Of a stretch of DNA of 64,000 nucleotides, positions 56,762-64,000 are shown one piece after another. Below the pieces are notes generated by a model. It ran no database searches and was not told the origin of the DNA. It was given only the letters and a program-made list of their open reading frames with translations. This stretch comes from Rhizobium sp. SL42 (lineage in GTDB: Bacteria > Pseudomonadota > Alphaproteobacteria > Rhizobiales > Rhizobiaceae), in contig NZ_CP063398.1 in assembly GCF_021729845.1 (NCBI RefSeq), positions 496,001-560,000 on the forward strand. Reading direction: 5' to 3'. Each line of letters starts with the position of its first letter. The stretch's first letter is position 1. A program made the translations under genes and the position numbers.

Positions 56762-57625
56762 TCAGGCCGCCAGGAAGGTAAGCGCTTTGGTGGTGAACTC
56801 GGCGTGATACTGGAAGATTCCGCCATGCCCTGCGTCCGGGTAGATCACCAGTTCCGACCCCTTGATGCGCCGCGCCATGTCGAGGCTGTTTGCGGTTGGG
56901 ACCATGATGTCATTGTCGCCATTGGCGATCAGTACAGGCAAATCAAGTGTACTGAGGCCCTGCGGTGCCTGCCGTCCCCAGGCCTTGATCGCCTTGAGCT
57001 GCCTGAGGAAGGCCTTCGGCGTCGGCGCCTTGTCCCGATCCGTCTTGCGCTCCTTCAAGCGGTCGAGAAAAGCTTTTGCGGCTTGGCGGCCGTTCGCAGT
57101 CGACGTGAAGAAGAGATAGAACTTTGGATCGCGCATCGTCAGCAGGCCTTTGATCATCAGCGGCCACGAGACGGCCCCTACCCGGTCGATACCCTGCCCG
57201 CCGGCCGGCCCGGTCCCGGTGAGGATCAACTTGCGCGCCAGCCCCGGTTGCTTGAGCGCCACATCCTGCGCAACGAAACCGCCCAGTGAGAAGCCAAGCA
57301 GATCGACCTTCTCCAAGCCCAGAGCACGGATAAGGTCGACCACATCTTGCGCCATCTCGCCGACGGTGAGCGGTGCTGTCCCACCTGAGCCGCCAATGCC
57401 GCGATAGTCCGTCGCTATCACCCAATGGGTGGCCGACAGCGCATCGACAATGCGCGGATCGAAATTGTCGAGCACCGCGCCCCAATGATTGAGGAGGATG
57501 ATCGGCACACCAGTTCGCGGACCAAGCTCCCGATAGGCAAAATGCACCCCGCCGATTGTGATCGAACTGTTCGGGGCATCTTGATACCGCTTGTTGAAAT
57601 CTGAGTTTTTGACGAAATTGACCAT
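56762..57625 (-). CDS. Alpha/beta hydrolase
   Basis: 287 residues. Oxyanion region LNHWGAVLDNFDP, nucleophile elbow GFSLGGFVAQDVA, acid in IANGDNDIMVP, and His in DAGHGGIFQYH. It resembles non-heme chloroperoxidase/epoxide-hydrolase-like enzymes of unknown substrate. ATG 57625 (MVNFVKNSDFNKR) is likely; an open frame before it lacks a ribosome site. First gene of a two-gene unit with the MDR reductase. Confidence 0.85.
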   Translation of the reverse strand: MVNFVKNSDFNKRYQDAPNSSITIGGVHFAYRELGPRTGVPIILLNHWGAVLDNFDPRIVDALSATHWVIATDYRGIGGSGGTAPLTVGEMAQDVVDLIRALGLEKVDLLGFSLGGFVAQDVALKQPGLARKLILTGTGPAGGQGIDRVGAVSWPLMIKGLLTMRDPKFYLFFTSTANGRQAAKAFLDRLKERKTDRDKAPTPKAFLRQLKAIKAWGRQAPQGLSTLDLPVLIANGDNDIMVPTANSLDMARRIKGSELVIYPDAGHGGIFQYHAEFTTKALTFLAA

Positions 57626-57826
57626 CTTTGCGTTCCTGATCTGCCCGGATTCGCAGGCAGGCAATTGTTTGTGACCAATGAACGGCGAACCGCCACACCC
57701 CGGCCCGGCTAGTTGACGCCCAACGGTTTGTGCCACGCCATGGCAATCCCGGTGGAAGCACCCGTGAGGAATGCCATCATCTGTTCTTCCCTCACGTTGG
57801 ACACATCGTCGCTTGCAAAACCGTCA

Positions 57827-57856
57827 CACAGCGCGCGTCCGTTACGGACGCACTGT
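57827..57856. repeat. Hairpin between AraC remnant and hydrolase
   Basis: GCGTCCG, TTA, CGGACGC (57835-57851) form a perfect stem, with outer CACAG (57827) and CTGTG extending the symmetry. It lies in the hydrolase leader, so it may be a regulatory RNA structure or a protein site. Confidence 0.4.
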
Positions 57857-57884
57857 GGACTTTTCGATGACGACCATCATTTAT

Positions 57885-57915
57885 TTTATATGATGTCCAT
57901 CATCATTAATGTCAA
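57885..57915 (-). promoter_or_regulatory. Promoter with palindromic operator for the hydrolase operon
   Basis: On the minus strand a perfect -35 TTGACA (57915-57910) is followed by a -10-like TATAAA (57890-57885, 19-base spacer). ATGATGTCCATCAT (57890-57903) is a perfect palindrome between them. The layout repeats the SDR promoter, where a palindrome overlaps the promoter core. Confidence 0.55.
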
Positions 57916-57956
57916 GCTGATTATCCGCGAGAGTGGCTCAATTGCCCGGTGGTAAA

Positions 57957-58109
57957 TCATGCACCGTTCCATGGCTTCGTTTTGCTATAGATCGGCGCAG
58001 CGCTGAACTTGCGATGATGAGCACGGGAAAATGCGGCGGCGCTGCCGAAGCCGACCTTGGCGGAGACCGCCTCGACACTCAGTCCGGCACGTCCGAACGC
58101 AAGACGTCT
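57957..58109 (-). pseudogene. Remnant of an AraC-family regulator (C-terminal HTH)
   Basis: About 50 codons read RRLAFGRAGLSVEAVSAKVG then FGSAAAFSRAHHRKFSAAP, the second helix-turn-helix of AraC regulators. The expected F in RAF is H and the first HTH and sensor domain are missing; the sequence upstream does not continue the family in any frame. I take it as a decayed gene. Confidence 0.65.
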
Positions 58110-58542
58110 TGCGGCGACCGTATGATTGCCAGTGTTGGCATTGCCGCGTGGCTCACCATACACATCGAGAACGACCGACATGGGATCACGCACTCGACAT
58201 GATACTCCAAGGCCCGCGAACGGCGCGAGAAGATCGAAGCGTCTGTTGCCAATTCAATCGGCAAACGTCATGGGTCGCAAAGGGCCTCGTCATCAATCCA
58301 TCGCACCCTGACTTGGATTGCAAGCAACAGCACCACCAAACAGCATGACGTCCGACGGGATTGCGACGTCCTGATCGACTGATCCGCAAGATGCAATCAA
58401 GCCACCAACCGACGGCAGGCCAGCCGGCCCCATACTCCATGGCTGCCTTGCCGACATACCGGCTTCTATGCCCGCCGCTCGGGAATATGGTACAGGCCTG
58501 CAAGAGCAAACTGACAACGAGTTTGCCCACAGCGCAAGGTCA
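58110..58542. other. Region downstream of the YcaO/TfuA operon
   Basis: About 430 bases with no established gene. It contains the uncertain 46-codon frame at 58293-58433 and an alternative frame beginning MEYGAGWPAVGWWLDC. No terminator was found. Together with the AraC remnant it looks like partly decayed sequence. Confidence 0.4.
58293..58433 (-). CDS. Small ORF, possible RiPP precursor (uncertain)
   Basis: 46 codons beginning MGPAGLPSVGGLIASCGSV, with a second cysteine near the end (GGAVACNPSQ). It lies just downstream of the YcaO/TfuA operon on the same strand. The composition (Gly, Ser, Ala, Val, two Cys) is peptide-like and there is a GGAG close to the ATG, but a competing frame is also open and codon use is not decisive. 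ATG at 58457 would add eight residues. Confidence 0.25.
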   Translation of the reverse strand: MGPAGLPSVGGLIASCGSVDQDVAIPSDVMLFGGAVACNPSQGAMD

Positions 58543-59238
58543 TCAGTCACGGTGTCGTTGCGGGGCCAGCGCCATCGTCTGTGCATAAGCGAGTGGCGAC
58601 CGGTTTCCGGGCATATTTTCGTCCAAAACCAACGTCTTCAGATCATCGGATCGGACATCGAGCGCGACGACGCGTTCAAGCTTGTCGATTTGCCACACGA
58701 CATAGCCAAGTTCGGGCACATAGCCGCAGTCACAACCGCAATCGCCCCCTTTGATCGCATGTGCCTCTTCGGGCAGATACATGATCTGGGGTTTCGGCAA
58801 CGTGTAGCAATGCCCCTCATAGGCATAGCCGTAAATCACACCAATGCTCTTTATATAGCGCCCGTCATCACCCTTAAAATTTTTCGACGGAACACCGATA
58901 TCGACGGGAAGCTGCTGGAGCTTGAGATTGTGATCGACAATGGCCAACACGATCTGCTGATTGACTATGCCGAATATTTCGTCGCTGGTAATCTTTAGGA
59001 CAGCGACTTCCTTGACGGCTTCAACAATTTTCCGCATCTCCGCGGAATCGACCGTAAGCCCTTGCAGTTTTTCAGAGATTTGCCTGGTTATAGTCTCGTC
59101 CGAAAGCTTGAAAATTGGCCGATGGATGGCGGGCCTGCCGTAGAGGCGCACTTCGCTCGGATTGTAAGATCGATAATCCGGCTCGGACAAACCTTCCAGA
59201 AACGGCCCCACACCGGGATGACTGCTGCAGTCGCTCAT
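58543..59238 (-). CDS. 231-residue protein with Cys-Gly motif in the YcaO/TfuA operon
   Basis: No family recognised. ATG 59238 follows AAGGAGA. The N-terminal half is helical and acidic/basic (DETITRQISEKLQGLTVDSA, MRKIVEAVKEVAVLKIT). Residues 164-173 read GGDCGCDCGY, with Cys167, Cys169 and Cys171 each followed by Gly or Asp. Such short Cys-Gly runs are typical YcaO substrates (azoline or thioamide sites) but could also bind a metal. The C-terminus is Pro/Arg-rich. It is the last gene of the operon, 18 bases after the metallopeptidase gene. It may be the modified substrate, a partner or an immunity protein. Confidence 0.75.
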   Translation of the reverse strand: MSDCSSHPGVGPFLEGLSEPDYRSYNPSEVRLYGRPAIHRPIFKLSDETITRQISEKLQGLTVDSAEMRKIVEAVKEVAVLKITSDEIFGIVNQQIVLAIVDHNLKLQQLPVDIGVPSKNFKGDDGRYIKSIGVIYGYAYEGHCYTLPKPQIMYLPEEAHAIKGGDCGCDCGYVPELGYVVWQIDKLERVVALDVRSDDLKTLVLDENMPGNRSPLAYAQTMALAPQRHRD

Positions 59239-59256
59239 CGCACTCTCCTTTGATAT

Positions 59257-60441
59257 TTACCTCGATCCAATGATTTCACGCCACACAAAATTCTCTTCCA
59301 GCAGCTCGGCCGCCCGCCCGTCCGAGGCGGCAATGACGGCGCCTGCCGCTTGATCCAGTCGCAGCGTGCCCGGATCAAGCGCTTTCAGTGAAGCCGCCAA
59401 AGCCGAGCCAACCGCGTCCCGTGCGCCGATCAACGCCTGTTTGAAAAACAACGGCCTGGCACTGAATGCCTGCGCCGTCGCTTGACGAAACATGTCGAAC
59501 TCGTCCCATGCCAGATCCCGCAGATCGACGTCCAGAAGCCGCTTGTCGGCGCAGCCTTTGGCGACAAGATCGCGATGATAAAGCGCAACGATGCTGTCGA
59601 AGATCGCGCCGACAAACGGCAATGCCCGGTCGTGGACCTCGCGCGTCACCGCAGACATTTTCCGGAAATTGGTTGCCAGACGGATCTGCGTTTCGGGGCT
59701 TGTTTCCGCAAAGCGGTTCAGTTCGTTGTACAGCAGCAGATTGCCTTTCGTTCTCCGCAAGAGCCGGTCAATCGCGGAATCGAAATGCAGGAGCGAGATC
59801 AGCGAAACGCAGTCCGAAAACGCTTCTGAATACGAAAAGAAGTCGCTGTCGGGCGATGCTGCGGTTGGCACGCCAGTCTCCGACAGCATGATCAGATGTC
59901 CGACCTCGTGGGCGATCGTGTCGAAATTCAACGCGTAAGGTCTGAGTATGCCATCGACGTCGGAACACCCCAGCTCCAGAAAGCCGTATCCCGCCTGGGC
60001 ATTATCCCAATCGACAAATGGAATGATTTCAAGCCGCGGAAAGGTCTGATCGAAAAACCAGTGGACCCGCCGTCCCAGATAGCTCTGCCAGATGTCGAGT
60101 ACAAACCGTACGCAGGCATAGGCGTGAACCGCGAGGAACGGACGCGAGGTTGGATCGATATTGTCGAAGTGTCTGTCCGGTCCAGGTCTGACCGGCGCGC
60201 GTTTTGCCCCACCGAACGGCGGCAGGTTCGCAAAGCCATAGGGCTGTTTGTGATCGACCGGATCAGCGACATACATGGAGAGGTCGCTTGGCCCCTCGCC
60301 GATTTCATCCCGCTGTATCGACAGCCACACACGGTCGGGCTGTTCGTATCCGGGAATGAAGGGGGGTTGGGGATAGATCCAGAAGCGCGTGCCTAGACGC
60401 GCATTTCCAGAATCGAGGGAATCGTCCCGAAGCAGGCGCAT
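59257..60441 (-). CDS. Gluzincin metallopeptidase (thermolysin-like M4 fold)
   Basis: 394 residues. The zinc motif is H178-E-V-G-H182 (IAHEVGHLIMLSE), and E206 in YSEAFSDCVSL corresponds to the third ligand in the E-A-x-S-D motif of thermolysin-like enzymes. No signal peptide is seen, so it is probably cytoplasmic, unlike secreted M4 enzymes. The N-terminal 165 residues are unfamiliar. In this operon it may trim the product of the YcaO/TfuA pair or cleave a leader. The start lies 32 bases after tfuA. Confidence 0.82.
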   Translation of the reverse strand: MRLLRDDSLDSGNARLGTRFWIYPQPPFIPGYEQPDRVWLSIQRDEIGEGPSDLSMYVADPVDHKQPYGFANLPPFGGAKRAPVRPGPDRHFDNIDPTSRPFLAVHAYACVRFVLDIWQSYLGRRVHWFFDQTFPRLEIIPFVDWDNAQAGYGFLELGCSDVDGILRPYALNFDTIAHEVGHLIMLSETGVPTAASPDSDFFSYSEAFSDCVSLISLLHFDSAIDRLLRRTKGNLLLYNELNRFAETSPETQIRLATNFRKMSAVTREVHDRALPFVGAIFDSIVALYHRDLVAKGCADKRLLDVDLRDLAWDEFDMFRQATAQAFSARPLFFKQALIGARDAVGSALAASLKALDPGTLRLDQAAGAVIAASDGRAAELLEENFVWREIIGSR

Positions 60442-60473
60442 CGCACATTTGCCCCCTCGATTGAAACTCGCAT

Positions 60474-61253
60474 CTAAGGGTTCAATTTATAAGTGTTGAC
60501 TAATTTTGAGTCAATGCCGCCAGCCTCAAGATCGCGGACAAAGGTATTCGTTGCAATCCACGTGCTGCTCGCCGGCCCCGCCGCGTGCCCCCTCGCGAGG
60601 GCAGGCACGCTTTGCAGCGCCAGCAGCGCATCCAGTCTCTTTTGGCCCACTACCTCTTTGCACAATTCCTTCAGCCGCTCTTCCGGCCATCCCGCATCCC
60701 GCATGACCAACTCGAACCGGCGCTCCCGAAAATTCATGTTACGTGCAATCGTTGTCAACGCGGCGCGCTGTGCGGGGGTTGCCAAATTCTGGCGCTCCAG
60801 ATTGGCGAATGTCCGCTGAAGATCGATCAGTGCGTGCGTCAAGGGTAGGAAGCCGAGTTCCGCCGGACCTGAAAGAACCGCGACAGCATCGTCGGGAGCC
60901 AGTTGCCAGCGCCGATACCACCTGTAGATCAGGCCTACTCCAATCATACCGAATGGATTGAGTTCAGCGGCCCTGAGCGCGCCCATGCTCGCGGCCCCAA
61001 TTACCAGGATCCCCTGTGCCATCGCCCAGAGGATTTCCTTGTGCCGCACGGCCGGCCTGTCCTCGAATTGCCCGTCGATCAGGACCATGATCCGCGGACG
61101 GTATGCGTGGGCGGCCAGCAAAATGTCGCCTTGCGCGGCCGGCTGCACGTATATGGCATCGAGAACCCGCTCGGCCTCGACCAGTCGAAGCGTTGGACCA
61201 AGGAACACCACCACCGGACCTTCCGCGCTCCCATCGACCATATCAACACTCAC
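60474..61253 (-). CDS. TfuA-like protein
   Basis: 259 residues. VVVFLGPTL, MVLIDGQFEDRPAVRHKEILWAMAQGILVIGAASMGALRAAELNPFGMIGVG is the TfuA domain. TfuA acts with YcaO in trifolitoxin-type biosynthesis and in thioamidation of methyl-coenzyme M reductase, where it is thought to deliver sulfur. GTG at 61253 overlaps the ycaO stop (GTGA); an ATG five codons in is possible. An upstream extension inside ycaO is unlikely. Confidence 0.93.
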   Translation of the reverse strand: MSVDMVDGSAEGPVVVFLGPTLRLVEAERVLDAIYVQPAAQGDILLAAHAYRPRIMVLIDGQFEDRPAVRHKEILWAMAQGILVIGAASMGALRAAELNPFGMIGVGLIYRWYRRWQLAPDDAVAVLSGPAELGFLPLTHALIDLQRTFANLERQNLATPAQRAALTTIARNMNFRERRFELVMRDAGWPEERLKELCKEVVGQKRLDALLALQSVPALARGHAAGPASSTWIATNTFVRDLEAGGIDSKLVNTYKLNP

Positions 61254-62488
61254 CGCTGGATTGAAAAAGGTCGGGCTCCGGCAAGAATGGTTCTCACGCA
61301 TTGGACACCCGTCTCGATGTCCGATCCCAACGGAACAGCCAGTATCGGTCCGAAGCCGGCAGAAAGAACCCTGTCGATGAGCGAGCCGAGATCCGGCACG
61401 GCGCAGGCTTCCATCGCCGGGTGCGGTAACCTGGTCGGGTCTACAACAATAAGCTGGCGTGCCTTGGCGACGACCATGTCGGTGCTGCGCCTGTAGTGCT
61501 CGCGGGTTTGATCATCGCGCGCACCCGAAATGGCGCCGGCTCGTGCCGACAAGGCTTCGAGCATCGCACTCGCCGCCGCCGTAGCGATGCTTGGTGCCGC
61601 CGCATATCCCTCGGTCGGAAGAGCAAGGATAGGTTCGCCTGGACCTGTCTCGATCGTCTGGCACCAGACCACCGGAACCTTTGCCGGCGACGGAACGAGC
61701 CACAAGCCAAAGGACACAGGATGCTCGCCGACAATGGACAGGATGTGATCAACCCCGTCCCCCAACCCGAGCGGAGAAATACGCATGCGATCAAAGAAGC
61801 CGTGGGTAGCAAAGGCGCGAGCGATGGCGTCGCGCTCGATACATTCGAACAATCCATGCACAAACGCATCGAGCAATGTCATGTGACAGGCAAGACCCGT
61901 GGTCGTGCGCATAAACACACCATCATGAGCGAGTGGCGGATCCGTATAGCAGGCGTGAACCAGTTCGAGCGGCACCGGTTGCGGCAAACCGGTCTTGATA
62001 TCGATACCGGTGATCCACGATAGGCTCCTTGCACGCCAGTTTCCCCGGCGATCCGGTGTCAGGAGATTTTCAAACAGGCCGTCAGCGATTTTGAGTTCAT
62101 CCGCCGTCGCTTGAAATATAAACTCGGAGGGAATGGCTTCAGCGTAGAACCGCTCAAGCGATTCCATGATCGCCCCCACCGCCGCGCCCGCCATCCAAAG
62201 GCCCCGCCCGAGTGAAGTGACTTCAGAGAGGGCCGCGGGTCGCACGGTTTGAACGACCGGCAGGCCGATCCGGTCCAGTCCGGTCAGATCCCCCAGCCGG
62301 GTTATGCGCGCGCGACGACAGAGCGGCAGTATCTTGCGCAAGCATTGATTGGTCTCTTCGCGATCTGGGCGTGGCGTTAGGGATTTGTGCAGGTTTGACA
62401 CCACGGCACAGTGAAGACGCGCAAGCATCTCGTCACGGTCTGACGGACCGTTCGCTTCCGGGTGCGTGAGATCAAGATTGACCTGCAA
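61250..62488 (-). CDS. YcaO-domain cyclodehydratase/thioamide synthetase
   Basis: 412 residues. YcaO ATP/Mg motifs are seen in GAIMESLERFYAEA and HGLFECIERDAIARAF, with further conserved residues in PTEGYAAAPSIATAAASAMLEAL. YcaO proteins activate a peptide amide oxygen with ATP, giving azolines, thioamides or amidines. Its neighbour TfuA suggests thioamide or related sulfur chemistry. Start is TTG 62488, with CAGGAG upstream, inside the 3' end of the regulator gene (17-base overlap). Confidence 0.93.
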   Translation of the reverse strand: MQVNLDLTHPEANGPSDRDEMLARLHCAVVSNLHKSLTPRPDREETNQCLRKILPLCRRARITRLGDLTGLDRIGLPVVQTVRPAALSEVTSLGRGLWMAGAAVGAIMESLERFYAEAIPSEFIFQATADELKIADGLFENLLTPDRRGNWRARSLSWITGIDIKTGLPQPVPLELVHACYTDPPLAHDGVFMRTTTGLACHMTLLDAFVHGLFECIERDAIARAFATHGFFDRMRISPLGLGDGVDHILSIVGEHPVSFGLWLVPSPAKVPVVWCQTIETGPGEPILALPTEGYAAAPSIATAAASAMLEALSARAGAISGARDDQTREHYRRSTDMVVAKARQLIVVDPTRLPHPAMEACAVPDLGSLIDRVLSAGFGPILAVPLGSDIETGVQCVRTILAGARPFSIQR

Positions 62489-64000
62489 AGCCTAGCTCCT
62501 GAATGGAACGTCTCGCCCGCCTTAGAAGCGCCTTGGCGCCTTGGCGCTCGGCAATTTCCATGGCGGAGCGAAGGTCAGCCGCAACGGGCTCCTTGGTGGT
62601 ATTGAGCCGCGCATGAAGAACGGCGCGGCGGCGGTAAAGCTCGGCCAGCCAATAGGCATGCCCGGTCTCCCTGGCCTTTTCGATTGCGTCGTTCGTGACC
62701 TCGACCGCCCGCTCGAATTTGCCCGCAAGACCGAACAGGGTGGCCTGCATGTAGAGATAGATGGGAAGATCTGCGACGGCACCTAGGCTTCTCAGGTGCG
62801 ACAGCCCTTCGCTGAACATCGCATGCCCACTGTCGAGGTCTTCGCTATGGGCATGAGCCCATCCGGCAAAGAGCAGCGCCAGACCGGACAACGACTGCAT
62901 ATCGTGAAACTTCGCGAAATCGGCCATTCTCCCGGCAATTTCGGCAAGACGCCCATAGTCATCTCGATAAAACGCCGACACCGCTTCCGTATCCAGCGAG
63001 TGCGCCTTGCTTGGCGCGTGTGATATCCGGTCTGCGAAAGCGACCATCTTCGAAAGAGATGTGTCCGAGGCTTTCGATTGCCCCGTCAGCCAAAGCGAAA
63101 GAGTAAGTTGGCCGAGGCCGCACACTTTTGCGTCATGGCCACCAAACAACGTGCGGCTGGTCCTTGCAGATTGCTCTTCGTAAAGCGCCAGCCCCGCCTT
63201 GATCGCTGACTGGGTCTCCTGATGGTTGCCGAGGTTGAAATCGATGGCCCAGATGCAATGGTTGACCTGCAGCTTGATCTCCGGATCGTCCACCCCGGCC
63301 AACATTGCCTGCACCTGCAGTGCACGATCATGCATGACGCGAAAATCAGATCCTGTCAGCCACCATCCCCAATAGATGGGAAACCATCTGGATTGGTCCT
63401 CCAACGGCTGCCGACGGGCTATGTTTACGCCATTTTCATAGAGCGTACGTGCCGGCAGCGAGTTCTGTCCGACAAGGCCGGTGAGGATGGGACCGAGTAA
63501 AGTCAACGCAGCCAGTTGATAAGGCTCGATTGCTTGTTTCTCCCCCATGCGATCGCACAACGCCAGGGCGTGCTCCAGATAGTTGCGCGCCTCTATCATC
63601 GCCGATCGGCTGGAACTCTCCCTGCCTGCCGCGGTATAAAGATCGATTGCATTTTCAAGCAGCCCCCCACGTTCCGCATGCTCTGCCAGCGTTCCGGTAT
63701 CCATCCACGAGGCCATCGGGCGGTCTTGACTGACTGCCGCGAACAGGCGCCGATGCAATGCCTGCTGTTGCTTGCGCAAGAGCGTTTTATATATGGTCTC
63801 CTGGATCAGAGCGTGTCGGAAACCGTAGGCGACATGCCCACGTGTCCTGACCCGCATCAGGAACCCCGCATCGCTCAGGGTATCGGCGGCCTTGGCCAGG
63901 GAGGCCTTGCTCAGCCCTGGCAACAGGGCGCGAAGTAGTTGCAGCGTGAACCGGTTGCCCGCAACAGCTCCCGCCCGGGCCACGTCTCTAGACGTGCCCA
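62472..64000 (-). CDS. AAA ATPase/TPR-repeat regulator, N-terminus beyond window
   Basis: At least 509 residues, open to the window edge. The first visible part (SRDVARAGAVAGNRFTLQLLRALLP, then GFRHALIQETIYKTLLRKQQQALHRRL) is the winged-helix end of an AAA_16/STAND ATPase as in adenylate-cyclase-ATPase or LuxR (MalT-like) proteins. The rest is TPR helices (GHDAKVCGLGQLTLSLWLTGQ, AHSEDLDSGHAMFSEGLSHL, RRRAVLHARLNTTKEPVAADLRSAMEIA). It probably senses a signal and controls the operon it heads. The N-terminal output domain is not visible. Confidence 0.85.
   Translation of the reverse strand, partial: GTSRDVARAGAVAGNRFTLQLLRALLPGLSKASLAKAADTLSDAGFLMRVRTRGHVAYGFRHALIQETIYKTLLRKQQQALHRRLFAAVSQDRPMASWMDTGTLAEHAERGGLLENAIDLYTAAGRESSSRSAMIEARNYLEHALALCDRMGEKQAIEPYQLAALTLLGPILTGLVGQNSLPARTLYENGVNIARRQPLEDQSRWFPIYWGWWLTGSDFRVMHDRALQVQAMLAGVDDPEIKLQVNHCIWAIDFNLGNHQETQSAIKAGLALYEEQSARTSRTLFGGHDAKVCGLGQLTLSLWLTGQSKASDTSLSKMVAFADRISHAPSKAHSLDTEAVSAFYRDDYGRLAEIAGRMADFAKFHDMQSLSGLALLFAGWAHAHSEDLDSGHAMFSEGLSHLRSLGAVADLPIYLYMQATLFGLAGKFERAVEVTNDAIEKARETGHAYWLAELYRRRAVLHARLNTTKEPVAADLRSAMEIAERQGAKALLRRARRSIQELGFAGQS

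Overview
The window is GC-rich chromosomal or large-replicon DNA. Its gene complement points to an alphaproteobacterium of the order Hyphomicrobiales, most likely Rhizobiaceae-like: many ABC and TRAP uptake operons beside FCD-type GntR regulators, class Ib nrdHIEF behind a cobalamin riboswitch, a catB-catC-catA-benABCD cluster, and YcaO/TfuA genes. I saw no rRNA, tRNA, CRISPR array or insertion sequence. The genus assignment is inference.

Layout. 1-5.7 kb: a GntR regulator diverges from a polar amino acid ABC transporter operon that also carries a class V aminotransferase-like enzyme and a hydantoinase-like amidohydrolase. 6.1-6.5 kb: a MAPEG membrane protein. 6.8-11.6 kb: an AraC regulator diverges from an APC permease and a copper amine oxidase. 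11.8-16.1 kb: nrdHIEF on the minus strand, preceded by a promoter overlapping an NrdR-like box, a cobalamin riboswitch, a short upstream ORF and an intrinsic terminator. 16.4-26 kb: one long minus-strand operon takes benzoate through catechol to beta-ketoadipate (catB, catC, catA, benA, benB, benC, benD, a benK-like transporter, pcaD). It faces catR across an ATAC-N7-GTAT operator.

26-35 kb: a Gfo/Idh/MocA dehydrogenase and a GntR/UTRA regulator diverge from an SsuD-like FMNH2 monooxygenase, an aldo/keto reductase, a flavin reductase, a TRAP transporter and a YeiH-type exporter. The set resembles an oxidative desulfonation pathway. 35-39 kb: a Tat-exported carboxypeptidase-like protein, then a four-gene membrane-lipid cluster. 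39.7-48 kb: a branched-chain-amino-acid-type ABC transporter split over two divergent operons with two related aldo/keto reductases, one fused to a RidA domain, plus a GntR regulator and a TIGR04076-like protein. 48-54 kb: a Tat-secreted protein of unknown family coupled to a DUF1127-like small protein, a DJ-1/AraC regulator, an MFS carrier with a MarR regulator, and two paralogous TetR regulators. 54.5-57.9 kb: an SDR, an MDR reductase and an alpha/beta hydrolase.

57.9-64 kb is the most unusual part: a tightly packed minus-strand operon (ATPase/TPR regulator, YcaO, TfuA, gluzincin metallopeptidase, and a 231-residue protein with a Gly-Gly-Asp-Cys-Gly-Cys-Asp-Cys-Gly motif). YcaO with TfuA is the signature of peptide-backbone thioamidation or azole-type RiPP chemistry. 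The combination may be an undescribed RiPP-like or protein-modification system.
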